Shown: one piece after another, positions 1 through 9,366 of the stretch
Numbering within the stretch: the stretch's first letter is position 1
How the letters are laid out: each line of letters begins with the position of its first letter
NCBI RefSeq assembly: GCF_937873765.1
Contig: NZ_CALMZC010000052.1
Span: 1-64,000 of the forward strand
Direction of reading: 5' to 3'
DNA length: 64,000 nt
DNA from: an uncultured Thiothrix sp.
GTDB lineage: Bacteria; Pseudomonadota; Gammaproteobacteria; Thiotrichales; Thiotrichaceae
Program-made: the position numbers and the translations under genes
The notes under the pieces: generated by a model
Database searches by the model: none
What the model saw: only the letters and a program-made list of their open reading frames with translations
Told to the model about the DNA's origin: nothing

Positions 1-14
1 TTGATTTTAATGGG

Positions 15-485
15 TTATGAGGTCATTAGCTTTGTGCAGGTGCTACATAATACCGTGAATTCACGTTCATTAGATAGAATGGTTCCGTAGAAAGAGTTTC
101 GTCCGTTCTTTACAAGGAATGGCGTCGACTTTAAGGCATTGATTTCCGGGTCCGTGAACGGCACATCTTTGACGTTCAATAGGCTTGTGCTTCTTGATCC
201 ATCGCGAATCGCCTTGCACGCGAGGATCACGTATCTACAAGGCACTATCCAGTGCGCAGTGTCCACATGCAGAGGAAAGGCTCCCGTCGAATACCTTGCG
301 GTCAACGAATTTGGAAATCCATGACCGGCCGCGACGGGTGTTATTTCATGGACCATAGCCTGCGATTTCCGATGCTTCACTGGATGACCTATCGATTCCG
401 CAAGCTCTAGAACGTGCGCATCAAACCTATCATCTACCTCAATATGCGTTTTCACCCATCCATGTGCGGAAAGCGCCCTATTCAT
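15..485 (-). CDS. TauD/TfdA-family dioxygenase, N-terminal part, probably broken
   Basis: This 156-aa product resembles the N-terminal half of Fe(II)/2-oxoglutarate-dependent TauD/TfdA (clavaminate-synthase-like) dioxygenases. Visible signatures are GFPNSLTARYSTGAFPLH followed by the H-x-D pair of the iron triad (HVDTAHW, about residues 73-79). Family members usually run to roughly 270-330 aa and supply a second distal His, which is absent here. Near the 3' end a +1 shift after REF would read RYYVAPAQS before another stop, which looks like continued family sequence, so a frameshift is likely. A good Shine-Dalgarno (GAGGAG) lies upstream of the start. The gene begins about 30 nt downstream of an attC-like site in the same orientation, as a cassette gene would. 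It may be inactive. The family call is fairly secure; the broken status is inferred. Confidence 0.6.
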   Translation of the reverse strand: MNRALSAHGWVKTHIEVDDRFDAHVLELAESIGHPVKHRKSQAMVHEITPVAAGHGFPNSLTARYSTGAFPLHVDTAHWIVPCRYVILACKAIRDGSRSTSLLNVKDVPFTDPEINALKSTPFLVKNGRNSFYGTILSNEREFTVLCSTCTKLMTS

Positions 486-514
486 ACGCGATCCCTCAAT
501 GCACTCTCCTCGGC

Positions 515-577
515 GTATAACGAAAATAGCTGAGCAGAACTGGCATAGCCAGTTTCTGACTCAGCGACTTGTTGGTT
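515..577 (-). other. attC-like integron recombination site
   Basis: Read on the minus strand, the site runs R''-like AACCAAC, short spacer, left arm, TAT loop, right arm, spacer TATTTTC, R'-like GTTATAC. The arms (529-544 and 548-565 on the plus strand) are complementary over 16 bp, except for two extra single bases (T and A) on one arm, 5 nt apart. This is the pattern of extrahelical bases in folded attC sites. The TauD-like gene starts shortly after the GTT, as expected for a cassette. The R'' segment (571-579) is an exact inverted match to 810-818, which would be the start of the same cassette. R'' and R' only partly match the consensus, so a covariance-model scan is needed. Confidence 0.6.
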
Positions 578-818
578 GCTTGCGAGATAGTTATAAGAAC
601 TCCGTTTATTGAATTCTACACCGACAAATCGGAATTAAAGGAGTCTGCTGCAAAAGCATCATGAATTCAGTTAAGACTAGAAATTTCTGTCAATAACTAC
701 GTTTTGAAGAATTTCTAGTCTTAACTGAATAGCATGTTTTTTTGCTTTTTTCAGCTTCTTCTTATAATCTGAGATTTGTCTTTCAAATCAATAAATTGGT
801 CTTGCTATCGCAACCAAC
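578..818 (-). other. ORF-less gene cassette (putative)
   Basis: This interval of about 240 bp is bounded by GTTGGTTGC at 571-579 and its exact inverse at 810-818. Matched ends are what integron cassettes show, because the first bases of an inserted cassette complement the R'' box of its own attC. No reading frame longer than about 16 codons from an ATG was found in the cassette orientation. The main content is a perfect 21-bp inverted repeat at 665-730. The cassette might specify an RNA, a promoter or a terminator, or be empty. The cassette reading depends on the attC call. Confidence 0.4.
665..730. repeat. Perfect 21-bp inverted repeat with 24-nt loop
   Basis: The arms 665-685 and 710-730 are exact reverse complements and are separated by 24 nt. 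On the plus strand the right arm is followed within a few bases by runs of T (around 737-743), so the structure could end rightward transcription. On the minus strand it would sit in the middle of the putative cassette. A perfect stem of this length in otherwise unstructured AT-rich DNA is unlikely by chance. No duplicated target or transposase is present to argue for a mobile element. Confidence 0.7.
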
Positions 819-889
819 AGTTTATTAGGCGGCGTTCTGGAATATCAGAATAGCCAGCCTTCGCTTGAATTCTGCGCACAGGCTGGCTA
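816..889 (-). other. attI-like segment and adjacent hairpin
   Basis: On the minus strand the sequence before the cassette start reads CGCCTAATAAACT-GTTGG. This resembles the attI end of integrons (CGCCCTAAAACAAA-GTTAGG in class 1, from memory). Immediately to the right, 851-860 and 880-889 form a 10-bp hairpin with a 19-nt loop. No partner arm for a normal attC fold was found. In an integron the integrase gene would lie further right, reading rightward, but no such frame exists before 1192. This is a weak call resting on resemblance. Confidence 0.25.
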
Positions 890-1191
890 ATAGAATAGGC
901 GGAAATTATGAAGCTACCATAAGCCCTTGTTGCCATAGCATATTTCACCAATTGCGGTTTAATGAATCAGAATTATACAGCCAGTGAATGAAAACTTGCC
1001 AGTGATTCACAGGAAAGACTCAGTGGCTCAAGAAAGAGCTTCCGCTTAGCCCATGCGCGCTCATAGCAAACGCAAACGTGCTCATTGGGTTAGTTGATTT
1101 TAAGCCATGAAACATGGGTGCACAGTAAATCGACGGTTCAGGCTAGTCAGGTTATCTTTGTCAATAATAAAAAAATAAGGGGGCTTTACTT
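890..1191. other. Intergenic, nothing recognised
   Basis: These roughly 300 bp precede a small membrane-protein gene. I see no RNA gene, no convincing promoter and no reading frame of note. The only clear signal is the purine-rich AAGGGGG ribosome-binding site just before 1192. Confidence 0.6.
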
Positions 1192-1389
1192 ATGTGGGAC
1201 ATGGTCATTAATTTTATTATAGGGCTAATTGTTATTGGTATTCCCTGCTATGTCTTTTATCGCGTAGGAATTGATGCAGGCATTGAACGCGGCGTGCGGC
1301 GTCAACTGCTACGTGAATTGACCTTAAGTGGTATTGTTGAAATGGCTGAATCTAAACCACGTCACCGCCAACCACATTCTCCAGCCTAA
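1192..1389 (+). CDS. Small single-span membrane protein, unknown function
   Basis: This 65-aa protein has one hydrophobic segment at about residues 5-25 (VINFIIGLIVIGIPCYVFY). An arginine-rich stretch follows at about 34-42, and the tail is polar and rich in His and Pro. The start is supported by AAGGGGG about 10 nt upstream. By the positive-inside rule the basic tail would face the cytoplasm. It converges with mutM, the two stop codons being only 1-2 nt apart. I do not recognise a family. The good ribosome-binding site and coherent membrane topology make a real gene likely. Confidence 0.6.
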   Translation: MWDMVINFIIGLIVIGIPCYVFYRVGIDAGIERGVRRQLLRELTLSGIVEMAESKPRHRQPHSPA

Positions 1390-1390
1390 A

Positions 1391-2203
1391 CTATTCAGGC
1401 TGACAATAGGGGCAATACCAAGTCGAACGTTGCCCCTGACGAATCTGCTCAATCAAACTGCCACAAGCATGACAAGCCTGCTTAGTCCGGCCGTACACTT
1501 GCAGCTCAATTTGAAAATACCCCATTTGCCCGTCTTCACGTACAAAGTCTCTGAGAGTCGTACCGCCTTGTTCAATAGCACACTTCAAAACTGCTTTAAT
1601 CGCCAGCACTAATTTCTGCAATTCTACTAGGCTTACCCGTCCTGCCACACGCCGTGGATTAACCCCAGCCAAAAATAAAGCTTCATTCGCATAGATATTG
1701 CCAACCCCAACCACGATATGAGAGTTCATAATGAACTCTTTAATACTCACTTGCCGCCCCTTAGCACGTCCTAATAAGTATTCTGCTGTCAATTCATCGG
1801 TGAGTGGCTCAACGCCTAAGTTCGCTAATAAGGGATGCAGTTCCCCGCAACTTGCCCATAGGACTGCACCAAATCGACGGGGATCGCGTAAACGCAAGGC
1901 TTTTCCATTGTCGAACACTAAATCCACGTGGTCGTGCTTTTCAACGCCTACATCTGCAACACAAATACGCAAGCTGCCCGACATGCCTAAATGCATCAAG
2001 ATCGTGCCCTGCACCGTTTCTATCAATAAATACTTACCACGACGCTGTACAGCATCAATCTTTGCACCACTTAATTGCGCTAACTCTGGAGAAACAGGCC
2101 AGCGCAATTTAGGCTGGCGTACAATAAAGCGCTTAATCCGTTGACCTAGCAGATGTGGCTCTATGCCACGCCGCGTCGTTTCAACCTCGGGTAATTCTGG
2201 CAT
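1391..2203 (-). CDS. mutM: Formamidopyrimidine-DNA glycosylase (Fpg/MutM)
   Basis: Fpg excises oxidised purines such as 8-oxoguanine and nicks the abasic site by beta,delta-elimination. The 270-aa length is normal. The mature N-terminus PELPEVETTRRG supplies the catalytic Pro2 and Glu3. GKYLLIE near residue 57 carries the conserved lysine. The C-terminal zinc finger is intact: CHAC, then 16 residues, then CPYC. The gene starts 13 nt after nqrM, with no terminator between them, so it is probably the last cistron of the nqr operon. A DNA repair enzyme behind a respiratory sodium pump may reflect convenience rather than shared function. Confidence 0.97.
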   Translation of the reverse strand: MPELPEVETTRRGIEPHLLGQRIKRFIVRQPKLRWPVSPELAQLSGAKIDAVQRRGKYLLIETVQGTILMHLGMSGSLRICVADVGVEKHDHVDLVFDNGKALRLRDPRRFGAVLWASCGELHPLLANLGVEPLTDELTAEYLLGRAKGRQVSIKEFIMNSHIVVGVGNIYANEALFLAGVNPRRVAGRVSLVELQKLVLAIKAVLKCAIEQGGTTLRDFVREDGQMGYFQIELQVYGRTKQACHACGSLIEQIRQGQRSTWYCPYCQPE

Positions 2204-2216
2204 CTATGACTGAACT

Positions 2217-2447
2217 TTAAGCTTTAAAATCAATTCTAGTTTCGCTGACACCGACTGCCTCTTGTGCAAGCTGTTTCAAGCGCTTTTCACAGGGTTTCTT
2301 ACAGCCACATTGTTTATCCTCTTCACCGAGTAAATTAGCCAAGCCACCACAGCTCCCCTTAATGGTTTCCCGGTTAAAAAACCAAGTAATAGAAAGCGCC
2401 GCAAAAGCAAACAGAAACACGGCAAAGGCAATCACGAATACCAGCAT
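2217..2447 (-). CDS. nqrM: NqrM, Na+-NQR maturation protein
   Basis: This 76-aa protein has an N-terminal transmembrane helix (about residues 2-25) and a short cysteine-rich domain (CGGLANLLGEEDKQCGCKKP) typical of NqrM (formerly DUF539). NqrM is needed to assemble Na+-NQR, probably by delivering iron for the centre held between NqrD and NqrE. The gene sits directly behind nqrF, with 2 nt between them, which is its usual place. Four cysteines are visible in the soluble part. Confidence 0.93.
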   Translation of the reverse strand: MLVFVIAFAVFLFAFAALSITWFFNRETIKGSCGGLANLLGEEDKQCGCKKPCEKRLKQLAQEAVGVSETRIDFKA

Positions 2448-2449
2448 GG

Positions 2450-3667
2450 TTAGCCTCCGAAATCGTCAAACATAATATTCTCTGGTTCAACGCCTAGATC
2501 AAGCAGCATCTTAGTCACCGATGAATTCATCATAGGTGGCCCGCAGAGGTAATACTCACAATCTTCGGGCGCGGGATGGTCTTTCAAGTAATTTTCGTAT
2601 AAAACATTGTGAATAAAACCGGTATACCCCGTCCAGTTATCCTCTGGCAAAGGATCAGACAAGCCCATAAACCAAGTGAAATTAGGATTTTCAGCCGCTA
2701 ACTGATCGAACTCGTCCACATAGAAAGCCTCACGTAAACTCCGTGCTCCATACCAGAAGGTCATTTTGCGCTTGCTTTTCAGACGGCGTAATTGATCATA
2801 GATATGTGAACGCATCGGCGCCATGCCTGCACCACCACCGATAAAGACCATTTCTTTATTCGTTTCACGTGCAAAAAACTCACCGAAAGGGCCGGAGACA
2901 GTCACTGGGTCACCGGGCTTCAAATTGAAGATATACGAAGACATTTTCCCTGCTGGCACATTCTTGCCCGGCGGTGGTGAAGCAATCCGCACATTCAGCA
3001 TAATAATTTCGTCTTCTTCAGGATAATTAGCCATCGAATAAGCACGCATTACTGGTTCAGTCACTTGGGCGGTGATGTCCCACATTTTGAACTTATCCCA
3101 GTCACCGCGATATTCTTCAGGAATATCAAATTCTGAATACTTCAAGCTATAAGGTGGGCACTCAATTTGGATATAGCCCCCTGCTCTAAAATTAATTTTC
3201 TCACCTAGCGGTAATTCTAAAACCAGCTCTTTAATGAAAGTGGCACAGTTTTCGTTAGAACGCACTGTACAAATCCATTTTTTTACGCCAAATACATCAT
3301 CGGGGACTTCAATCTTCATGTTTTGCTTGACCGCGACTTGGCAAGCCAAGCGCTCACAAGCTGCAGCTTCACGCCGATTGATATGGCCTTCTTCAGTCGG
3401 CAATAAAGTACCGCCACCCTCTAATACTTTTACGCGGCATTGCCCACAAGTACCACCACCACCACAAGCAGAGGAGACAAATAAACCTTTATCCGCTAAG
3501 GCTCCCAACAATTTACCCCCCGGATTAACGACTAAATCCTTTTCACCATTAACCAGAATGTGCACATCACCTTGGGGCACTAAGCGTTGGCGCGCCATTA
3601 AAATCGCGTATACCAAGCCGATGATCATGATGATAAACAGAGCTACGCCTAATAAAATGGTTGTCAT
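2450..3667 (-). CDS. nqrF: Na+-translocating NADH:quinone reductase subunit F
   Basis: NqrF is the entry subunit that oxidises NADH and passes electrons through FAD and a 2Fe-2S centre. The 405-aa protein has an N-terminal membrane anchor (about 4-23) and a ferredoxin domain with [10 protein letters not shown] plus a later Cys (about 69-111). A ferredoxin-reductase module follows, with the FAD motif MRAYSMAN and the nucleotide-binding part ending in YYLCGPPMM. The length matches the family. It lies between nqrE and nqrM in a tightly packed operon read leftward. Confidence 0.98.
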   Translation of the reverse strand: MTTILLGVALFIIMIIGLVYAILMARQRLVPQGDVHILVNGEKDLVVNPGGKLLGALADKGLFVSSACGGGGTCGQCRVKVLEGGGTLLPTEEGHINRREAAACERLACQVAVKQNMKIEVPDDVFGVKKWICTVRSNENCATFIKELVLELPLGEKINFRAGGYIQIECPPYSLKYSEFDIPEEYRGDWDKFKMWDITAQVTEPVMRAYSMANYPEEDEIIMLNVRIASPPPGKNVPAGKMSSYIFNLKPGDPVTVSGPFGEFFARETNKEMVFIGGGAGMAPMRSHIYDQLRRLKSKRKMTFWYGARSLREAFYVDEFDQLAAENPNFTWFMGLSDPLPEDNWTGYTGFIHNVLYENYLKDHPAPEDCEYYLCGPPMMNSSVTKMLLDLGVEPENIMFDDFGG

Positions 3668-3676
3668 GCTCAGCTC

Positions 3677-4273
3677 CTATAACTGAATGCCAGAGAAGGA
3701 CATAAAGCCAAGTGACATCAGGCCAACGGTGATAAAAATAATCCCTAAACCCTGCAAGCCTCCCGGTACATCACTATATTTCAAGCGTTCGCGCACCCCT
3801 GCAAGGATAACAATAGCTAGCATCCAACTGAAGCCACTGCCAAAGCCATAGACTAGGCTCTCTGCAAAAGAGTAATCACGTTCAGCCATGAACAAAGTAC
3901 CACCCAAAATCGCACAATTCACAGTAATCAGGGGTAGGAAAATCCCTAACGCTTGATGTAGGGCGGGTGCAAATTTATCCATCGCCATCTCAAGCACTTG
4001 CACAATCGCCGCAATCACCGCAATGTAAGTGATTAGCCCTAAAAAACGCAAATCAACTCCTTGAATTAGCGCATTTTCCTTCAGAAAGACATTCAGAATA
4101 ATATTGTTCACCGGCAAGGTAATCGCTTGCACAATCACCACGGCAATGCCTAAACCAATCGCTGTTTCAATCTTTTTCGAGATCGCAATAAAGGTACACA
4201 TCCCTAAGAAGAAGGTCAGTGCCATGTTCTCAATGAAAACTGATTTAACAAATAAACTCAGTAAGCCTTCCAT
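3677..4273 (-). CDS. nqrE: Na+-NQR subunit E
   Basis: This 198-aa integral membrane subunit has about six hydrophobic segments. The cysteines in LGMCTF (about residue 26) and VNCAILGG (about 120) are the expected ligands of the intramembrane iron centre shared with NqrD. It is homologous to NqrD and to RnfA. The next gene, nqrF, begins 9 nt downstream. Confidence 0.98.
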   Translation of the reverse strand: MEGLLSLFVKSVFIENMALTFFLGMCTFIAISKKIETAIGLGIAVVIVQAITLPVNNIILNVFLKENALIQGVDLRFLGLITYIAVIAAIVQVLEMAMDKFAPALHQALGIFLPLITVNCAILGGTLFMAERDYSFAESLVYGFGSGFSWMLAIVILAGVRERLKYSDVPGGLQGLGIIFITVGLMSLGFMSFSGIQL

Positions 4274-4275
4274 GA

Positions 4276-4938
4276 TTAGTGATACTCCCCTTTAGCGGGT
4301 TCGTGAATCCTAAACTCGGGTACTTCCCGCTGCTCTGGTTTTTTAGTACGCAAAATCCAAATCAAGATCCCAATCAGGAAAAACGCACTCGGTGGCAAAA
4401 GCAGTAAACCATTAGGTACATACCAGCCACCATCTTTTAGCAGAGGAATCAGTTGGAAGCCAAATAAAGACCCCGCTCCAAACAACTCCCGCACAAAAGC
4501 GACTGACATCAAAATCAAGCTATAACCTAAACCATTACCGATTCCATCAAGAAAGCTAATCCCCGGTGGATTTTGCATAGCAAAAGCTTCAGCGCGCCCC
4601 ATAACGATACAATTAGTGATAATCAAACCGACGAAAACAGATAAGCGTTTAGACGTATCAAAGGCGTAGGCTCGCAAAATTTGATCCACCACAATAACCA
4701 AGGATGCAATAATCGTCATCTGCACGATAATCCGAATGCTACTTGGCGTATGATTGCGCACCGTACTGATAAACATATTCGAGAAAGCTGTCACCAAAGT
4801 CAGACTAAGTGACATGAGGAGTGCAGTATTCATCGAGCTAGTCACTGCTAGCGCCGAACAAATACCCAAAATCTGTAAAGTAATCGGATTATTGTCAAAT
4901 AAAGGCCCTAGCAGAACCTTACGCGTTTCGGTAGTCAT
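4276..4938 (-). CDS. nqrD: Na+-NQR subunit D
   Basis: This 220-aa membrane subunit pairs with NqrE. Cys in [10 protein letters not shown] (about residue 27) and in [11 protein letters not shown] (about 110) match the iron ligands known for NqrD. About six membrane segments are visible. The start overlaps the end of nqrC by 4 nt, which suggests translational coupling. Confidence 0.98.
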   Translation of the reverse strand: MTTETRKVLLGPLFDNNPITLQILGICSALAVTSSMNTALLMSLSLTLVTAFSNMFISTVRNHTPSSIRIIVQMTIIASLVIVVDQILRAYAFDTSKRLSVFVGLIITNCIVMGRAEAFAMQNPPGISFLDGIGNGLGYSLILMSVAFVRELFGAGSLFGFQLIPLLKDGGWYVPNGLLLLPPSAFFLIGILIWILRTKKPEQREVPEFRIHEPAKGEYH

Positions 4939-5735
4939 GCTCCACCTCCTTGACGTATTTTTTGTATATAAGAGCCGAAACCGTCTGGGCCTAACCAGAA
5001 ATGCACTAGATTATTTACACCATTACTGGTTAAGGTCGCACCTGACAAAGCATCAATATCATAGACGGCACGGGGATCACTATCGGCAACAGGCGCTTTA
5101 GTCACCCTAAGCGCAATCTTGCCTTGCTCATCAAAGACTTTTTTACCAATCCATTGCGCTTTCCAATTAGGATTATCGACTTCACCACCTAAACCTGGAG
5201 TCTCAGCATGCTCATAAAACCCCAAACCTACGATAGTATTTGCGTCACCTTGTAGAGCTAAGAAGCCATGCAAAGTCGACCATAAGCCATAGCCAGAAAT
5301 CGGCAGAATGATTTTCTGGAGTTTGCCTTGCTCATCTTTCACTAAATACACTGTAGCGTATTTAGCACGGCGTTTGATCGAGGCAATATCTTGCTCTTTA
5401 CTCAACACTACATTTTGTTTAGGGTCGACTGCTGCCGCACGGGCATCAAAAATTTTAGGGTCAAGATCCACATATTCACCGGTTTGTAGATCAACCACTT
5501 TTGCTTCAACTTGCTTAAAAGCTTCACTGACGGAAACGCCATCTTGAGCCAGACCGGCAATAGCGACTATATTGCGCTGCTTATCAAACTGCTTATTTTT
5601 ATCCTGTACCGGCTTCAGCAAAACTGCGGCACTCGACACTGCAATTGAGCAGATTAAGCACAGCACGAAAGCCACAATATAAGTCTTTTTCCGACTATCA
5701 TTGGGTAAAGCTAAAACATCACTAATGACACTCAT
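4935..5735 (-). CDS. nqrC: Na+-NQR subunit C (covalent FMN)
   Basis: This 266-aa subunit has one N-terminal transmembrane helix (about 19-41) and a periplasmic flavin domain. The motif SGATLT at 231-236 contains Thr234, the residue to which ApbE attaches FMN through a phosphoester bond. The reading frame overlaps nqrB by 4 nt at its start and nqrD by 4 nt at its end. No apbE gene is in the window, so the flavin transferase must be encoded elsewhere. Confidence 0.98.
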   Translation of the reverse strand: MSVISDVLALPNDSRKKTYIVAFVLCLICSIAVSSAAVLLKPVQDKNKQFDKQRNIVAIAGLAQDGVSVSEAFKQVEAKVVDLQTGEYVDLDPKIFDARAAAVDPKQNVVLSKEQDIASIKRRAKYATVYLVKDEQGKLQKIILPISGYGLWSTLHGFLALQGDANTIVGLGFYEHAETPGLGGEVDNPNWKAQWIGKKVFDEQGKIALRVTKAPVADSDPRAVYDIDALSGATLTSNGVNNLVHFWLGPDGFGSYIQKIRQGGGA

Positions 5736-6964
5736 GCTTTCACCTCTCCTGTCGCTGCTTTTTGCCGCTTCAGGCGACGTTGGATATTCACTTTCATCAC
5801 CACATAATCCATCAGTGGCGCGATCATATTGGCAAAGAGAATGGCTAACATCATACCTTCAGGGAAAGCTGGATTAACTACCCGAATTAAAATCACCATA
5901 AAGCCAATCAAAACACCAAACCACCAACGCCCAGCATTCGTATGAGCCGCCGTCACAGGATCGGTGGCCATAAACATCATACCGAAGGCAAAGCCACCTA
6001 AGACTAAATGCCACCACCAAGGCATGGCGAACATCGGATTAGTCTCGCTACCAATGGTGTTTAGTAAAATAGTAGTCATGATCATGCCAAACAGCACACC
6101 GGACACAATCCGCCAATTGGCAATACCGGTATATAAGAGGAAAGCACCCCCGATAAAAATCGCTAAAGCGGAAGTTTCCCCTAAAGAACCCGGCTCTAGA
6201 CCAATGAAAGCATCCCACCATGTCAGGCCACTCGCATAAATCCCATCCATCCCACTAGCAGCACCAGTGGATAAAGCTGTAGCTCCCGAATAACCATCAA
6301 CAGCCACCCAAACGGTATCGCCAGACATATACGAAGGATAAGCAAAGAATAGGAACGCACGCCCCGCTAGGGCTGGATTGATAAAGTTTTTCCCAGTCCC
6401 ACCGAAGACCTCTTTACCAATCACGACCCCGAATAAAATCCCTAACGCCACCATCCACAGCGGTGTTCCAGGTGGTAAGGTTAGCGTGTACAAAATCGAG
6501 GTCACAAAAAAGCCTTCATTCACTTCATGTCCACGCACCATTGCAAAAATCACTTCAGCAATCCCACCTACAATAAAGGTGGTCATGTAAATGGGTACAA
6601 AGTACAACAGGCCATGAAAGAAATTATCGAAAAAGCTGTTCGGATCAAAGCCAAAAAGACTTTGAATTGAGCCACGCCAACCTGTAGCTTGTTCTAAGCC
6701 CAAGGATTGAAGGGCTAAGTTCGCCTGTAAACCAGTGTTATAGCAGGCCATAAACATGACAGGAAAAGTCGCTAACCAAACGTAGCCCATGACACGCTTT
6801 AAATCTAAGGCATCACGCACATGCGGAGAACTCGTAGTACGATTGGGTGGGCTGTATAAAAGCGTGTCCACCATTTCATACAGACTAAAATATTTTTCGT
6901 ATTTACCGCCCGGCAGAAAATCCGGTTCGCGTTGATCCAACCACTTACGCAAAATTTTCAGCAT
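5732..6964 (-). CDS. nqrB: Na+-NQR subunit B (covalent FMN, membrane core)
   Basis: NqrB is the large membrane subunit that carries a covalent FMN and riboflavin and forms the sodium path. The 410-aa protein has about ten hydrophobic segments. The flavinylation motif SGAT is at 226-229, with Thr229 as the attachment site. The conserved [17 protein letters not shown] stretch (about 188-204) is present. It follows nqrA by only 3 nt. Confidence 0.98.
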   Translation of the reverse strand: MLKILRKWLDQREPDFLPGGKYEKYFSLYEMVDTLLYSPPNRTTSSPHVRDALDLKRVMGYVWLATFPVMFMACYNTGLQANLALQSLGLEQATGWRGSIQSLFGFDPNSFFDNFFHGLLYFVPIYMTTFIVGGIAEVIFAMVRGHEVNEGFFVTSILYTLTLPPGTPLWMVALGILFGVVIGKEVFGGTGKNFINPALAGRAFLFFAYPSYMSGDTVWVAVDGYSGATALSTGAASGMDGIYASGLTWWDAFIGLEPGSLGETSALAIFIGGAFLLYTGIANWRIVSGVLFGMIMTTILLNTIGSETNPMFAMPWWWHLVLGGFAFGMMFMATDPVTAAHTNAGRWWFGVLIGFMVILIRVVNPAFPEGMMLAILFANMIAPLMDYVVMKVNIQRRLKRQKAATGEVKA

Positions 6965-6967
6965 CGT

Positions 6968-8308
6968 TTATTCCCCTCTTTCCAACATGCGCAAGCAATC
7001 GCGTAACGCGGAACCGTATTCGTACTTACTATGGCAAACGAAAGTACACAGCGCTAAATCCTCTTCATCTAACTCTAAAGCGCCAAGCTGTTGCGCCATC
7101 ACCGTATCGCGGATCAATAACGAGCGCAGCAATTGGGTGGCTAAAATGTCGAGTGGCATCACTTGCTCGTAGTTACCTAAAGGCACCATCGCCCGATGAC
7201 TACCGTTTTGAGTGCTGGTCATCGCAAACTTGAGTTTATCTAAACCCGGTTTCAGGAAGACCCGCATCATGGAGTATTGTGATAGCCACGGGTTCAACCA
7301 GTGCAAAAAGACTCGTTCTTGCTCTTCAGAAATAGCAGACACTTGTAAGTCGTAACGCCCTAAATAAGCACCAGTATCCTTTGCGGTATATCCACCTAGC
7401 ACTGAACCAGAAATGACACGATAGCGACCAGGTGTTAATTCGTCACTAACAAGGCTATCAGTATTCGCGCCCAATCGAGTACGAATCAGCCGTGGTTGCT
7501 TGACCGCAGGTCCTGCTAATGCAATGACACGATCCACAAATAACTTACCCGTCGTAAACAACTTACCAATGGCAATCACGTCTTGATAATTTAGATGCCA
7601 AACAAAACGATGTTCACTAGCAGGTTCAAGGAAATGAATATGTGTACCGGGCAAACCGGCTGGATGCACACCTGAAAATGCTTTATACAAGACATTTGAG
7701 CTAGCTACTTTCGGTGGCTCATAGCCCGTTTCGTGACAGACATAAACAATCGGCGCTAAACGACCTAATACCGTCAAACCGTGTTGAAAAGCCTCAGTAT
7801 ATTCAGCTATCACAAGTTTAGGATCAGCCGCTAACGGACGTGTATCCATCGCTGTGACAAAAATGGCAGTCGCTTTAGCATTAGCTTCAGGAATATGACT
7901 ATACGGGCGGGTGCGGAAACTCACCCACTGCCCTGAGTCTTGCAATTTTTGGCGAATAAGTGCCTCATCTAACTGAACCAGTTCTTCGGGGCAATGTGCG
8001 CCAAAATCAATGAACTCTTCCTCGGCGGCTGCCTGCAGAACTACAGAGATCAGCACGCGCTTTTCGCCCCGATTAATAGCTTTTACCGTACCTGCACAAG
8101 GTGCGGTAAAATGTACACCTTCATGTTTGCGATGCGAGAATAGAATTTGCCCAGCTTTAACCGTATCCCCTTCTTTTACTTGCAAAGCTGGCTTCAACTC
8201 ATGGAAATCACGTCCTAAGACAGCAAGCATAGTCGGTTTAGGATGATCATAGATTTTTTGCTCTGGTTTACCAGCAATAGGTATATCTAGACCTTTGGTG
8301 ATTTTCAT
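6968..8308 (-). CDS. nqrA: Na+-NQR subunit A
   Basis: NqrA is the soluble cytoplasmic subunit that contacts ubiquinone. The 446-aa length and the opening MKITKGLDIPIAGKP are typical. The GVHPAGLPGTHIHFLEPA region (about 211-228) is conserved in the family. AAGG lies shortly before the ATG. This is the first gene of the operon, so its promoter should lie in the 225-bp gap 8309-8533. I could not identify -35/-10 elements there with confidence. Confidence 0.98.
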   Translation of the reverse strand: MKITKGLDIPIAGKPEQKIYDHPKPTMLAVLGRDFHELKPALQVKEGDTVKAGQILFSHRKHEGVHFTAPCAGTVKAINRGEKRVLISVVLQAAAEEEFIDFGAHCPEELVQLDEALIRQKLQDSGQWVSFRTRPYSHIPEANAKATAIFVTAMDTRPLAADPKLVIAEYTEAFQHGLTVLGRLAPIVYVCHETGYEPPKVASSNVLYKAFSGVHPAGLPGTHIHFLEPASEHRFVWHLNYQDVIAIGKLFTTGKLFVDRVIALAGPAVKQPRLIRTRLGANTDSLVSDELTPGRYRVISGSVLGGYTAKDTGAYLGRYDLQVSAISEEQERVFLHWLNPWLSQYSMMRVFLKPGLDKLKFAMTSTQNGSHRAMVPLGNYEQVMPLDILATQLLRSLLIRDTVMAQQLGALELDEEDLALCTFVCHSKYEYGSALRDCLRMLERGE

Positions 8309-8533
8309 TTGGACTACCTTATTATTGCAGCTGTGGTAGTTTAGGCTAGTACAACCGCGTAGGGTTTACCAACTCAAAGCGGTTCGGACAAAGTGCAAGC
8401 GTCTTTTTTTCTGAAAATCCAATCACTAGCTAAACTTACCCATCACTATCGTTAAACTGGGTATGGTGCAGACTCACTCCGAATCTTACGGATTATTAAT
8501 CACACTTACAATCCAAGCCTTATGCCTGTATAG

Positions 8534-9364
8534 CTATTTAGGCGTAAGTTCTAGGCTGGTTTTCGCAGGAAACAATTGTGCTGCTTGTGAGATGGGCAGT
8601 ACATAAGCCAACTGTTTAGCGGGGTCAGCTAGAACTATTTCATCTTTTAAACTCACAATTACCAGCTCTCGAGTTTCAGCAGGACTTTGTAAAACTAGTT
8701 TCTGCATTTCAGGCGTCAGCTTTTGCGGATCAAACGTCTCCACACGAATCGCCTCCGCATTTTTCCAGTGACTGACTAATTGCGGTAACTCAGCAAAACT
8801 CTCAGGCAGTTGCACTGCAGTTAAATTGAAGGGGGCAGGTATTACTGTAAGCGATACAAAGTTGACCCAAGCTTCTTGCAACAAACTATAAACTGCCTCA
8901 TTGACTAACTGAATCTGCCCTGCATTGAGAATATAGCGATTGTTTGAAACGGGATTCGTATTGCCCAACACCAGCTTATACCCATTAATACTCAGACTAA
9001 GCTCAGCCGGGTCTAGGCCATAAGCACTTAAATCTTTACCGGCGCTGGGATAACTGGACTCAACTTTTTCATCAAGCAGGGTCAATAATTGCCGTACCTT
9101 AACAGGGTTGGCCGCAATCTGCTGTGGCTGCACTAATCGCCATTGATCACCCTCGCGCTTGAACTCTAGTTTAGCCTCAAGTCCATCCTGCTTGCGCTCC
9201 ACTACGACCGAATTCACTTCTGCCAAGCTCAGCGGCAATAGACGCGAGTTTTGTGTTACCTGCTCTTTTTGCTGCAATTGCCACCCAACTAGGCTCGCTA
9301 AACCCACTACCAAAATCAGTAGCAGAAAATTCACTCCTAAACGACGCATTGATATACGATTCAT
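8534..9364 (-). CDS. DUF4340 domain protein
   Basis: This 276-aa protein has an N-terminal membrane anchor (about residues 9-28) and then a soluble region with the DUF4340 pattern. That pattern includes repeated beta-rich units such as WRLVQPQQIAANPVKVRQLL, followed by YGLDPAELSL and VLGNTNPVSNNRYIL. DUF4340 proteins commonly close operons with a GldA/F/G-type ABC transporter, as here, and are thought to be an extracytoplasmic partner. The function is not known. The upstream gene ends 2 nt before its start. Confidence 0.85.
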   Translation of the reverse strand: MNRISMRRLGVNFLLLILVVGLASLVGWQLQQKEQVTQNSRLLPLSLAEVNSVVVERKQDGLEAKLEFKREGDQWRLVQPQQIAANPVKVRQLLTLLDEKVESSYPSAGKDLSAYGLDPAELSLSINGYKLVLGNTNPVSNNRYILNAGQIQLVNEAVYSLLQEAWVNFVSLTVIPAPFNLTAVQLPESFAELPQLVSHWKNAEAIRVETFDPQKLTPEMQKLVLQSPAETRELVIVSLKDEIVLADPAKQLAYVLPISQAAQLFPAKTSLELTPK

Positions 9365-9366
9365 CC

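Noticed and set aside
816-905. A second complete attC at the right end of the cassette region
   Set aside because: No partner arm complementary to the GTT-proximal arm could be found; kept only as a weak attI-like call.
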